DNA from: an uncultured Clostridia bacterium | Lineage (GTDB): Bacteria; Bacillota; Clostridia; Lachnospirales; Anaerotignaceae | DNA length: 64,000 nucleotides | Direction: 5' to 3' | NCBI GenBank assembly: GCA_944379995.1 | Contig: CALWGF010000001.1 | Span: forward strand, 225,006-289,005 | Part shown: one piece after another, positions 25,414 to 32,815 of the stretch | Layout: each line of letters begins with the position of its first letter | How positions within the stretch are numbered: position 1 is the stretch's first letter | The notes under the pieces: model-generated | The model's database searches: none | What the model saw: the letters and a program-made list of their open reading frames with translations, nothing else | What the model was told of the DNA's origin: nothing | Program-made: the position numbers and the translations under genes

Positions 25414-26772
25414 TTGCAACAAACCCATAAAAAATTAATTGAAATAGGTGAGAAAATACTATCTTCATCAAGAAATGAACTTTATGTTTCAATGCCTTTT
25501 CTTGATAATGCTTTAAGTGGTCTTTCATATGAAATGAACCTTTCAACACTTTATACAGGTACTGATGGTATAAAAATACTTTATAACCCACGATATTTGA
25601 CAGATAGATACCTTTCTGACAGAGTACTTGTAAATAGGCTTTATATTCATATGATACTACATTGTATATTCCGCCACCCATTTCATAAAAATAAAAGAGA
25701 TAGTGAACTTTATAATATTGCTTGTGATATTGCTGTTGAGTCTATTATAGACTCTTTGCCTTTTAAATCTGTAAAACTTACTGTGTCTGATAAAAGAGTT
25801 GAAGTTTATGAAAGATTGAAAAGAAAACTTAAAGTTCTTACTGCTGAGGGTATTTATGAAAAATTAAAAGAAGAAAATTTATCTGTAAGAGAACTTTCAA
25901 AATTACAGCTTGAATTTACTGTTTGTGACCATATTTTTTGGGTAGATGATGAAAACCAAAATAATGATGATAATGAAAACAATGAAAATAATCAAAATAA
26001 TGATAATGAAGAACAAAAAAGAAATGATATAGAAAAGAAATGGCAAGATATAAGCGAAAAAACACAAACTAATCTTGAAACATTTTCAAAAGATATTGGA
26101 GATATGGCAGGGGATATTGTTTCATATTTAAAAATAGAAAACAGAGAAAAATATAATTATAAAAAGTTTCTTGAAAAGTTTGTTACACTTAATGAAAATA
26201 TTAAAGTTGATGATGACTCATATGATTATATTTTTTATACATATGGTCTTGAAATGTATGGTAATATGCCACTTATTGAGCCTTTGGAATATAAAGAAGA
26301 AAAAAAGATTGAGGAGCTTATAATCGCCATTGATACATCAGAGTCTTGTGAAGGTGATATAATTAAAAAATTTCTTGAAGAAACTTATTCTATACTTACA
26401 CAAAATGAAAGTTTTTTCAGAAAATTCAATGTCCATATAATACAATGTGATACTGTAATACAAAATGATTTTAAATTACAGTCTAAAGAGGATATTGAAA
26501 AATTTATGGAAAATTTCCAAATTAAGGGTATGGGTGGAACTGATTTCAGACCTGTTTTTGAATATGCCCAAAAACTTATTGATGAAAATGAATTTAAAAA
26601 CCTTAAAGGTCTTATATATTTTACTGACGGATATGGAACTTTTCCAAAAAAAATGCCTAAGTTTGATACAGCTTTTGTATTTATGGATAATGAATATAAT
26701 GATAGAAGCGTTCCACCTTGGGCTTTTAAAGTTGTACTTGGTAAAAATGATATTATAGAAAGAAGGGATTAA
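25414..26772 (+). CDS. VWA-like domain putative metallopeptidase (DUF2201 type)
   Basis: 452 residues with a TTG start six bases after GGAGGTG. N-terminal half: DUF2201-type, with HMILHCIFRHPFHK (~75-88), a zincin-like HxxxH-x-H pattern. A middle Asn/Asp/Glu-rich linker (~180-205) is low-complexity. C-terminal half is VWA-like with MIDAS residues DTSES (~305-309), GGTDFRP (~375-381) and YFTDGYG (~402-408). Proteins of this type pair with MoxR AAA+ ATPases as chaperone or metal-insertase-like machines; the ATPase gene follows three bases later. Protease activity is not proven. Confidence 0.83.
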   Translation: MQQTHKKLIEIGEKILSSSRNELYVSMPFLDNALSGLSYEMNLSTLYTGTDGIKILYNPRYLTDRYLSDRVLVNRLYIHMILHCIFRHPFHKNKRDSELYNIACDIAVESIIDSLPFKSVKLTVSDKRVEVYERLKRKLKVLTAEGIYEKLKEENLSVRELSKLQLEFTVCDHIFWVDDENQNNDDNENNENNQNNDNEEQKRNDIEKKWQDISEKTQTNLETFSKDIGDMAGDIVSYLKIENREKYNYKKFLEKFVTLNENIKVDDDSYDYIFYTYGLEMYGNMPLIEPLEYKEEKKIEELIIAIDTSESCEGDIIKKFLEETYSILTQNESFFRKFNVHIIQCDTVIQNDFKLQSKEDIEKFMENFQIKGMGGTDFRPVFEYAQKLIDENEFKNLKGLIYFTDGYGTFPKKMPKFDTAFVFMDNEYNDRSVPPWAFKVVLGKNDIIERRD

Positions 26773-26775
26773 ACT

Positions 26776-28314
26776 TTGAATATAAAAAGAGCTAAAGAAG
26801 AAATTAAAAACACTGTTAAAGCCTATCTTTTAAAAGATGAGTTTAATGAATATGTTATACCTACTGTAAGACAGCGTCCTATATTGCTTATGGGTGCTCC
26901 TGGTATAGGTAAAACTGCTATTATGGAACAGATTGCAGGGGAATGTCGCATAGGTCTTGTGTCATATAGTATAACACACCATACAAGACAAAGTGCTGTG
27001 GGACTTCCTTTTATAAGTAAAAAAAATTATGGTGGCAGAGAATATTCTGTTACTGAATATACAATGAGCGAAATTATAGCATCTGTGTATAATAAAATAC
27101 AGGAAACAGGATTTAAAGAAGGTATACTTTTTATTGATGAGGTAAACTGTGTTTCTGAAACACTTGCTCCTATGATGTTGCAGTTTTTACAGTCAAAAAC
27201 TTTCGGTACTCATAAAGTGCCTGAAGGTTGGATTATTGTTACAGCAGGAAACCCACCGGAATATAATAAGTCTGTAAGAGATTTTGACGTTGTTACCCTT
27301 GACCGTATGAAAGTTATAAATGTTGAACCTGACTTTGAGTCTTGGAAAGAATATGCTTGGAAAAAAGGAATTCACGGTGCAGTGCTTTCATACCTTGAAA
27401 TTAAAAAGAACAATTTTTATATTATGGAAAATACTGTTGATGGTAGACGCTTTGTAACTGCGAGAGGTTGGGAAGATATTTCAACTGTACTTAAAGTATA
27501 TGAGAAATTAGGTATAAAAACTGATGAGCATTTTGTATATCAGTATTTACAGCATAAAAAAACTGCAAAGGATTTTGCTAATTATATTGAACTTTATAAT
27601 AAATATCGTACAGATTATAATGTATCAGAAATACTTAATGGAAAATTCAATGATGTTTCAATTAAAAAAATAGAAAATGCACCATTTGATGAAAAACTTA
27701 GTGTTTTAGGTCTTTTATTAAGTAGTCTTTCAGATAAATTTAGAGAAGCTTTTGTTGCTGATTTGCATACAGAAAGACTTTATACAATACTTAAAGAGCT
27801 TAAAGAAAAATTTACAAGCCCATACTGTAAAGATACTTATTTTAAAGATATTATGGATACTGTTATTGATGATGAGAAGGCTGTTTTTGAACATAAGAGA
27901 AATACAAATCTTATTGATAAAACAGAGTCTAAAGCATATAACAAAACTATTGAAAGTCTTGAAAACTATTGTAATGAAGCTGTTAAAAAAGGTATTACAA
28001 ATAAAGAAGAAGTTTTTGATTTTATAAAACAAAATTTTGCTTTAGTTGTTGAAAATCGTGAAAATATAATTGAAAATAGCTCTAATGCATTAAATAATGC
28101 TTTTGAGTTTATTGAAAAAGCCTTTGGTACAGGTCAAGAAATGGTTATATTTATAACAGAACTTACTGCAAATTATTATAGTGTTAAGTTTATAAGTGAA
28201 AATGGCTGTGAAAAATATTATAATTATAATAAAGATTTGCTTTTTGATGAAAAACAAAAATCAATAATAAATGATATTAAAAACGCAAAAACAGAAATGG
28301 ACTTACTTTTTTAA
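26776..28314 (+). CDS. MoxR-type AAA+ ATPase
   Basis: 512 residues. AAA+ core: Walker A MGAPGIGKTAIM (~39-50), a pre-sensor insert around THHTRQSAVGLPF, Walker B GILFIDEVN (~116-124), sensor 1 VTAGNPPE (~155-162) and arginine finger region DFDVVTLDRMK (~169-179). The C-terminal ~230 residues are helical and unrecognised. The TTG start lies directly after the VWA gene, so the two are translated together. MoxR ATPases use ATP to remodel targets via a VWA partner. Confidence 0.85.
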   Translation: MNIKRAKEEIKNTVKAYLLKDEFNEYVIPTVRQRPILLMGAPGIGKTAIMEQIAGECRIGLVSYSITHHTRQSAVGLPFISKKNYGGREYSVTEYTMSEIIASVYNKIQETGFKEGILFIDEVNCVSETLAPMMLQFLQSKTFGTHKVPEGWIIVTAGNPPEYNKSVRDFDVVTLDRMKVINVEPDFESWKEYAWKKGIHGAVLSYLEIKKNNFYIMENTVDGRRFVTARGWEDISTVLKVYEKLGIKTDEHFVYQYLQHKKTAKDFANYIELYNKYRTDYNVSEILNGKFNDVSIKKIENAPFDEKLSVLGLLLSSLSDKFREAFVADLHTERLYTILKELKEKFTSPYCKDTYFKDIMDTVIDDEKAVFEHKRNTNLIDKTESKAYNKTIESLENYCNEAVKKGITNKEEVFDFIKQNFALVVENRENIIENSSNALNNAFEFIEKAFGTGQEMVIFITELTANYYSVKFISENGCEKYYNYNKDLLFDEKQKSIINDIKNAKTEMDLLF

Positions 28315-28332
28315 TAATTTTTAATAATAAAG

Positions 28333-28359
28333 AACTCCTTAAAAATAAGGAGTTTTTTT
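28333..28359 (+). terminator. Terminator of the LRR-VWA-MoxR operon
   Basis: Stem AACTCCTT / AAGGAGTT, loop AAAAAT, then T-rich tail. Confidence 0.88.
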
Positions 28360-28423
28360 ATTTGTTAATATAAATTTATAACTTTATGAATATATTTATA
28401 AAAAAACATTAGAGGTAAAATTT

Positions 28424-29209
28424 ATGAATAACAAAAAAATAATTAATATTATTAAAAAGAAAGGTATGTACATATGTATATGTTTGGGTGTACTTGCAAT
28501 AGCTGTTTTTGCTGGTAAAAGAACTACAATTCAAACATTTAATGAACTTTTTGCTAAGACTGAAAGAAAACTTCCTATATATTGTGTTGAAACAGATGAA
28601 AAGAAAGTTGCAATAAGTTTTGATGCTGCTTGGGGTGCTGATGATACAGACGAACTTTTGAGAATACTTGATGAAAATGATGTTAAAACAACATTTTTTA
28701 TGTGTGGTTATTGGGTAGAGGATTATCCAGAAGAAGTTAAAAAAATTGCAGAAGCAGGTCACGACCTTGGAAACCATTCTGCTACTCACCCTCATATGAG
28801 TCAAATTTCAAAAGAACAAATTAAAGAAGAACTTATGAAAACTCACGAAACTGTAAAAGAACTTACAGGAAAAGATATGTTTCTTTTCCGTCCACCTTTT
28901 GGTGAATATGATAATAAAGTTATAGAAGGGGCAGAGGAATGTGGTTATTATACTGTACAATGGGACGTTGACAGCTTAGACTGGAAAGAATTTGGTGTTG
29001 AACACGAAGTAAATCAAGTTTTAAACCATAAACATTTAGGGAATGGCTCAATAATACTTTTCCATAATGACGCAAAATATACACCACAAGCTCTTGACAC
29101 AATTATAAAAGGTTTAAAAGAAAAAGGATATGAAATAGTACCTATATCAGAACTTATTATAAAAGATAATTATTCTATAAATCACGAAGGTAGACAGATA
29201 GCAGACTAA
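28424..29209 (+). CDS. Membrane-anchored polysaccharide deacetylase (CE4)
   Basis: 261 residues with an N-terminal membrane anchor (~14-30). NodB domain: SFDAAWG (the first Asp motif; usual TFDDG, here altered to FDAAW as in the PdaB/YlxY group), GNHSATHPHMS (His metal ligands, ~123-133), RPPFGEYD (~163-170), and ILFHNDAKYTP near the C-terminus. It probably removes acetyl groups from peptidoglycan or another surface glycan. The FDAAW form often marks sporulation-related deacetylases. Monocistronic. Confidence 0.88.
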   Translation: MNNKKIINIIKKKGMYICICLGVLAIAVFAGKRTTIQTFNELFAKTERKLPIYCVETDEKKVAISFDAAWGADDTDELLRILDENDVKTTFFMCGYWVEDYPEEVKKIAEAGHDLGNHSATHPHMSQISKEQIKEELMKTHETVKELTGKDMFLFRPPFGEYDNKVIEGAEECGYYTVQWDVDSLDWKEFGVEHEVNQVLNHKHLGNGSIILFHNDAKYTPQALDTIIKGLKEKGYEIVPISELIIKDNYSINHEGRQIAD

Positions 29210-29279
29210 ATTAATATATCGCCACTATATTGATAATATATAATTTTAAATATATACTTTATATAAAGGTGGTGATATT

Positions 29280-29702
29280 ATGAATAAAATTATATTAATA
29301 TTTATTTCTGTTATATTATTAACATCTTGTACATTGAAAAAAGAAGTGTCACAAACAAATATAAATCCGGAAGAAACTCTTGTTAATATTTATAAAGATG
29401 TTACTAATGAAATAGAAGAGTATGGGGTTTCAGAAGAAAAAAGAGATGAGGCTGTAAAATTTTTGGTAGAGAACTATAATAATTATTTTAAAGATAATGA
29501 AACTATGGAAAAAGTATATTATTATGGCAACTATTTGGCAAAAGGTTATGCAAATGATGAAATGAAAGAATATGCTTTATTAGGTGTAGATGCATATGAA
29601 GCAGTTAAAGATGTATATTGTGGTCGTGAAAGTAAAGAAAATAAACTTAATATTGAATTTATAAAAGAAACACTTAATAAATTAGGATACAGTGTTGAAT
29701 AA
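29280..29702 (+). CDS. Lipoprotein with a helical repeat-like domain, paralogue of 58481-59008
   Basis: 140 residues: signal peptide and lipobox LTSC (Cys ~17), then a helical domain. The block DEAVKFLVENYNNYFKDNETMEK (~53-75) is nearly the same as DEAVQFLVDNYPNYFTDNETMEK in the lipoprotein inside the mobile element at 58.5-59.0 kb, and similarity goes on to the C-termini (IKETLNKLGYSVE versus IKESLQELGFTIN). Function unknown; a surface-exposed a-helical domain anchored by lipid is inferred. Confidence 0.78.
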   Translation: MNKIILIFISVILLTSCTLKKEVSQTNINPEETLVNIYKDVTNEIEEYGVSEEKRDEAVKFLVENYNNYFKDNETMEKVYYYGNYLAKGYANDEMKEYALLGVDAYEAVKDVYCGRESKENKLNIEFIKETLNKLGYSVE

Positions 29703-29704
29703 AT

Positions 29705-29738
29705 AAAAAGCCTTTGTGATAAGTCATAAAGGCTTTTT
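29705..29738 (+). terminator. Terminator of the lipoprotein gene
   Basis: Stem AAAAAGCCTTT / AAAGGCTTTTT, inner TGA/TCA pairing, T-rich tail. Confidence 0.88.
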
Positions 29739-29760
29739 ATTTATTTTAAATTTTTAATAA

Positions 29761-29833
29761 TTAGATAAATATCTAAATGTAATTGACAATATATTTTTAG
29801 TATTATAAAATACATTTAGATAATTATCTAAAT
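29761..29833 (+). promoter_or_regulatory. sdpRI promoter with two SdpR/ArsR-type operators
   Basis: TTGACA (29783-29788) and TAAAAT (29806-29811) are 17 bp apart. One operator, TTAGATAAATATCTAA, lies upstream (29761-29776); a longer perfect palindrome, ATTTAGATAATTATCTAAAT, lies downstream of the -10 (29814-29833). Sharing TTAGATA-TATCTAA in both indicates one dimeric repressor, most likely the ArsR-type protein encoded next. Confidence 0.85.
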
Positions 29834-29845
29834 AAGAGGTGTACT

Positions 29846-30121
29846 ATGAGTTTTCAAACAACAATAAAAGCAATAAGTGACCCTGTAAGACGTGAAATAT
29901 TAAGCCTTTTAAAAAACGGTTCTATGACAGCAGGGGAAATTGGTAGTCATTTTAAACTTACAGGTGCAACAATTTCACATCATCTTTCTATATTAAAGGA
30001 GGCAGGACTTATTGATGATGAAAAAAAGGGTAAATACATATATTATGAAATTAATATGACTGTACTTGATGAAATTTTAAATTGGATAATATCATTAAGA
30101 GGTGACAAAAATGAAAAATAA
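29846..30121 (+). CDS. sdpR: ArsR/SdpR family autorepressor
   Basis: 91 residues, ArsR winged helix without metal-binding Cys (ISDPVRREILSLLKNGSMTAGEIGSHFKLTGATISHHLSILKEAGLI). Matches the SdpR type, which represses its own operon together with sdpI. Two matching palindromes flank its promoter. It overlaps the sdpI start by 11 bases. Confidence 0.88.
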   Translation: MSFQTTIKAISDPVRREILSLLKNGSMTAGEIGSHFKLTGATISHHLSILKEAGLIDDEKKGKYIYYEINMTVLDEILNWIISLRGDKNEK

Positions 30122-30764
30122 AATTTTTAATATACTTTCTTGGGTATTTGCAATATTGCCTATTATAATTATAATTTTAACATATGAAAAACTTCCTAAT
30201 ATGATACCTATGCAATGGGGTTCTGATGGTGTGGTAAATAGATATGATGATAAAAATTCTATATGGATAATTGGTTGTTTAGGTATTATTTTAAGAATAT
30301 TTTTTATTATTCTTCCTAAAATTGACCCTAAAAGAAAAAATTATAATAAATTTCAAGGATTTTATGAAGGTTTTACACTTTTTATGATGACATTTATATT
30401 TATAATAACATCAATAATAATTTTCGAAAGCCTTTATCCAAACAGAATAAATATAGATAGAGTTATTTCTATTCTTTTAGGTGTATTTTTTATTATAATA
30501 GGTAATTATATGCCTAAAATTAAACCTAACTTTTTTATGGGCATAAAGAACCCTTGGACAATTTCAAATGAAGATGTATGGAAAAAAACTCATAGGCTAG
30601 GAGGAAAAATATTTTTTATAATTGGTATATGTATAACTTTAATTGGTTTTATATTAAATAGAAAAATATCTTTTATTATAACAATATTTATTTTTATTGC
30701 TTGTATAGTACTTTATGTAATGTCATATATTTGGTATAAAAAAATAGAAAAACAAATAAAATAA
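30111..30764 (+). CDS. sdpI: SdpI family membrane protein
   Basis: 217 residues with about six membrane helices. An N-terminal DUF1648 part (LPNMIPMQWGSDGVVNRYDDK, ~28-48) and a SdpI part (FMGIKNPWTISNEDVWKKTHRLGGK, ~140-164) define the family. In Bacillus, SdpI gives immunity to the SDP toxin and recruits SdpR to the membrane. No toxin gene (sdpC) is present here, so it may protect against foreign toxins or have another envelope role. ATG at 30111 has AGAGGTGAC upstream. Confidence 0.88.
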   Translation: MKNKIFNILSWVFAILPIIIIILTYEKLPNMIPMQWGSDGVVNRYDDKNSIWIIGCLGIILRIFFIILPKIDPKRKNYNKFQGFYEGFTLFMMTFIFIITSIIIFESLYPNRINIDRVISILLGVFFIIIGNYMPKIKPNFFMGIKNPWTISNEDVWKKTHRLGGKIFFIIGICITLIGFILNRKISFIITIFIFIACIVLYVMSYIWYKKIEKQIK

Positions 30765-30774
30765 AGTATAAAAC

Positions 30775-30809
30775 AAAAAGACTGGAACAAAATAAGTTTC
30801 AGTCTTTTT
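30775..30809. terminator. Bidirectional terminator
   Basis: Stem AAAAAGACTGGAAC / GTTTCAGTCTTTTT (one wobble) between the convergent sdpI and DUF1836 genes; T runs on both strands. Confidence 0.85.
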
Positions 30810-30815
30810 ATTTTT

Positions 30816-31394
30816 TTAAAAATAAGTATCAATAATTTTTTCAGCAATACGTTTTTCTGTATTTGCTTGAATTGCAACAAGAAGTACTGTAAGTAAAAGT
30901 ACTATTTCTTCTTTATTTTTAAGTCTTGCAATGTCTTCTCTTTCCAAAAAGCCTTTTTGTTTATCAATATTAATAAGTATATTTTCTTTATTAAATTTTT
31001 GTAATGAAACAAAATATTTGTATACAGTTTCAAGGCTTTCGGATTTTTCATTACATTTTAAATCTTCGGTAACAGGTTTCAGAAGTTTATTAATATCATT
31101 TATGGATAATATTGATTTAAGATGATATATGATAACTAAAAGCATAATATGATTTCTTGTATATTTCTTTTTGACAGGTGCAGGAAAAAGTTTTGCTTTT
31201 GCATAATTATTAATCATTGTTTTTGTAAGCACTTTGTCGTCAGAATATCTTTTGTATGATTTCAAACTTTCTTCCATAAATGTTGTAACTTGGTCCATAT
31301 ATAAATCTATATTTGGAATATCGGTTATTTCAATGGTGTCTGTTGATGTTACCTCTTTAATGATATCTTGTAGTTTTTCTATAAAACTATCCAT
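30816..31394 (-). CDS. DUF1836 domain protein (MerR-like DNA-binding candidate)
   Basis: 192 residues of the DUF1836 family, frequent in Firmicutes. Residues ~42-105 look like a MerR-type winged helix (KVLTKTMINNYAKAKLFPAPVKKKYTRNHIMLLVIIYHLKSILSINDINKLL), followed by a helical C-terminus. The ATG at 31394 follows TTAGGTGA; an in-frame ATG at 31412 is less likely. Function unknown; transcription control is inferred from the fold. Confidence 0.82.
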   Translation of the reverse strand: MDSFIEKLQDIIKEVTSTDTIEITDIPNIDLYMDQVTTFMEESLKSYKRYSDDKVLTKTMINNYAKAKLFPAPVKKKYTRNHIMLLVIIYHLKSILSINDINKLLKPVTEDLKCNEKSESLETVYKYFVSLQKFNKENILINIDKQKGFLEREDIARLKNKEEIVLLLTVLLVAIQANTEKRIAEKIIDTYF

Positions 31395-31574
31395 TTTATC
31401 ACCTAATTTCATAATATAGTATTAATAAAGACATTATATAGCAATTTTATTCTGTAATCAATATGTTTCAAATAAAATATATAAATATATATGTATTGCT
31501 TTTATATAAAACAGGTATTATAATACTAATATATTGATAAGTAGTTTTTAAAACTATATAAGGAGGAATAATAT

Positions 31575-32231
31575 ATGACACAGGTTTTAGTAAATAAAAT
31601 AAAAGACCCTATAAGTGCTTTAACTCATTTTTGTGGGTTTATTGCATCAATACCAATTACTTTTGCTCTTGTATATAATGCTATTGAAGAAGGTAATATT
31701 GTTTTGGTATTTGCTTTTATGATATTTGGATTTTCACTTATGCTTTTATATGGTGCAAGTACTGTTTATCATACCGTTAAAACAGACCCAAAATATACAG
31801 CTATATTAAGACGTATTGACCATATGATGATATTTGTTCTTATAGCGGGCACATATACACCAGTATGTCTTATATCATTAAAAGGAAGTGTTGGAAATAT
31901 ACTTCTTATTACTGTTTGGTCAATAGCTTTTTTAGGATTGTTTTTAAAAATATTTTGGCTTAATGCACCACGATTTCTTTCTACTGCTATATATGTTGTT
32001 ATGGGTTGGCTTGTAGTTATAGCTTTTGTACCACTTTCAAAGGCTATACCTTTTGATGGAATATTAATGCTTACAGCTGGCGGAGTAACATATACTATTG
32101 GTGCTTTGATATATGCTCTAAAAAGTGAAATATTTCATTTAAAACACCTTAATTTCCACGATATATTTCATATATTTGTTCTTTTTGGCAGTCTATTTCA
32201 TATTTTATTTATGTTTTTGTATGTTCTGTAA
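31575..32231 (+). CDS. Hemolysin III family (TrhA/PAQR) membrane protein
   Basis: 218 residues, seven membrane helices. Family marks: DPISALTHFCGFIASIP (~11-27), STVYHTVK (~64-71), RRIDHMMIFVLIAGTYTP (~84-101) and FHDIFHIFVLFGSLFH near the end; the His and Asp residues form the hydrolase-like metal site of PAQR proteins. In E. coli TrhA affects membrane fluidity; hemolysis in hosts is not implied. Strong AGGAGG. Confidence 0.9.
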   Translation: MTQVLVNKIKDPISALTHFCGFIASIPITFALVYNAIEEGNIVLVFAFMIFGFSLMLLYGASTVYHTVKTDPKYTAILRRIDHMMIFVLIAGTYTPVCLISLKGSVGNILLITVWSIAFLGLFLKIFWLNAPRFLSTAIYVVMGWLVVIAFVPLSKAIPFDGILMLTAGGVTYTIGALIYALKSEIFHLKHLNFHDIFHIFVLFGSLFHILFMFLYVL

Positions 32232-32251
32232 TAAAATCAAAAATATATAAG

Positions 32252-32480
32252 CATACTGTTGATAAATCTAAACCTATTTTTTAAATTTTTAGATACCGCT
32301 GAAGGGTATAGGGAAACAAAGAGTTTCCCTATTTTAATCCGCAGACGGAATTGATTTCCGTCGAGAAAAACAGCAGGTTTCAAGGCATTTTATGCCGATG
32401 GAACGTGTCTGTTTATACTGATAATAATTTTGTCAAAATCTTGATTTTGACAATTAGAGTGTCTATTTTTTTCGACACTC
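32252..32480 (+). repeat. Structured intergenic element, copy A
   Basis: About 229 bp, aligned along its length with copy B at 51744-51965 (same strand). Features in order: AAACCTATTTTTTAAATTTTT box; ACCGCTGAAGG; hairpin GGGAAAC / GTTTCCC; hairpin ACGGAA / TTCCGT; CAGC(A/G)GGT able to pair with ACCGCTG; hairpin around GGCA / TGCC; GTCTG able to pair with CAGAC; hairpin GTCAAAATC / GATTTTGAC; final hairpin GAGTGTC / GACACTC. It lies between the hemolysin III gene and the leuS T-box promoter. AAAATATATA occurs on both sides (32240-32249, 32484-32493), which may be chance. No ORF. It could be a non-coding RNA or a non-autonomous element. Confidence 0.8.
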
Positions 32481-32493
32481 TAGAAAATATATA

Positions 32494-32796
32494 TTGATTT
32501 TTGTGAAAAATTATGGTATATATAATATCTGAAAGAATGTAAAATGCTGTGAAAAGGAATAGTAAATATAACAACTTTTTTCAGAGAGCTGTCGGTTGGT
32601 GTAAGGCAGTATTTGTGTTATATTGAACTCGCCTTTGAGCTTCACTCTGAATTTTTTTAGTAGGAAGTGACGTATGCCTGCGTTAAAGGTTTTAAGGCGT
32701 GTTTTTATTTTAAAATTTTTTAAAAATAAAAACAAACTAGAGTGGTAACGCGGATATATCCTTCGTCTCTAATTTTATGAGGCGAAGGATTTTTTT
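32494..32796 (+). promoter_or_regulatory. T-box leader for tRNA-Leu controlling leuS
   Basis: Possible promoter TTGATT (32494) and TATATA (32517). Stem I shows CAGAGAG (~32582) and the GGTTGGTGTAAGGC apical region; the specifier is CTC (32628-32630) in GAACTCGCC. The T-box proper is GTGGTAACGCGG (~32742-32753), followed by terminator TCCTTCGTCTC / GAGGCGAAGGA (32759-32789) with T7. Uncharged tRNA-Leu would allow readthrough into leuS. Confidence 0.93.
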
Positions 32797-32815
32797 ATTT
32801 AAGGAGGAAAGTTTT

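Noticed and set aside
28409..28804. 131-codon open frame on - over the deacetylase start
   Set aside because: Overlaps a well-supported CE4 gene and reads as Cys/Phe/Asn-rich shadow sequence.
32777..32815. N-terminal extension of leuS
   Set aside because: The extra codons lie within the 3' arm of the T-box terminator and before the AAGGAGG site.
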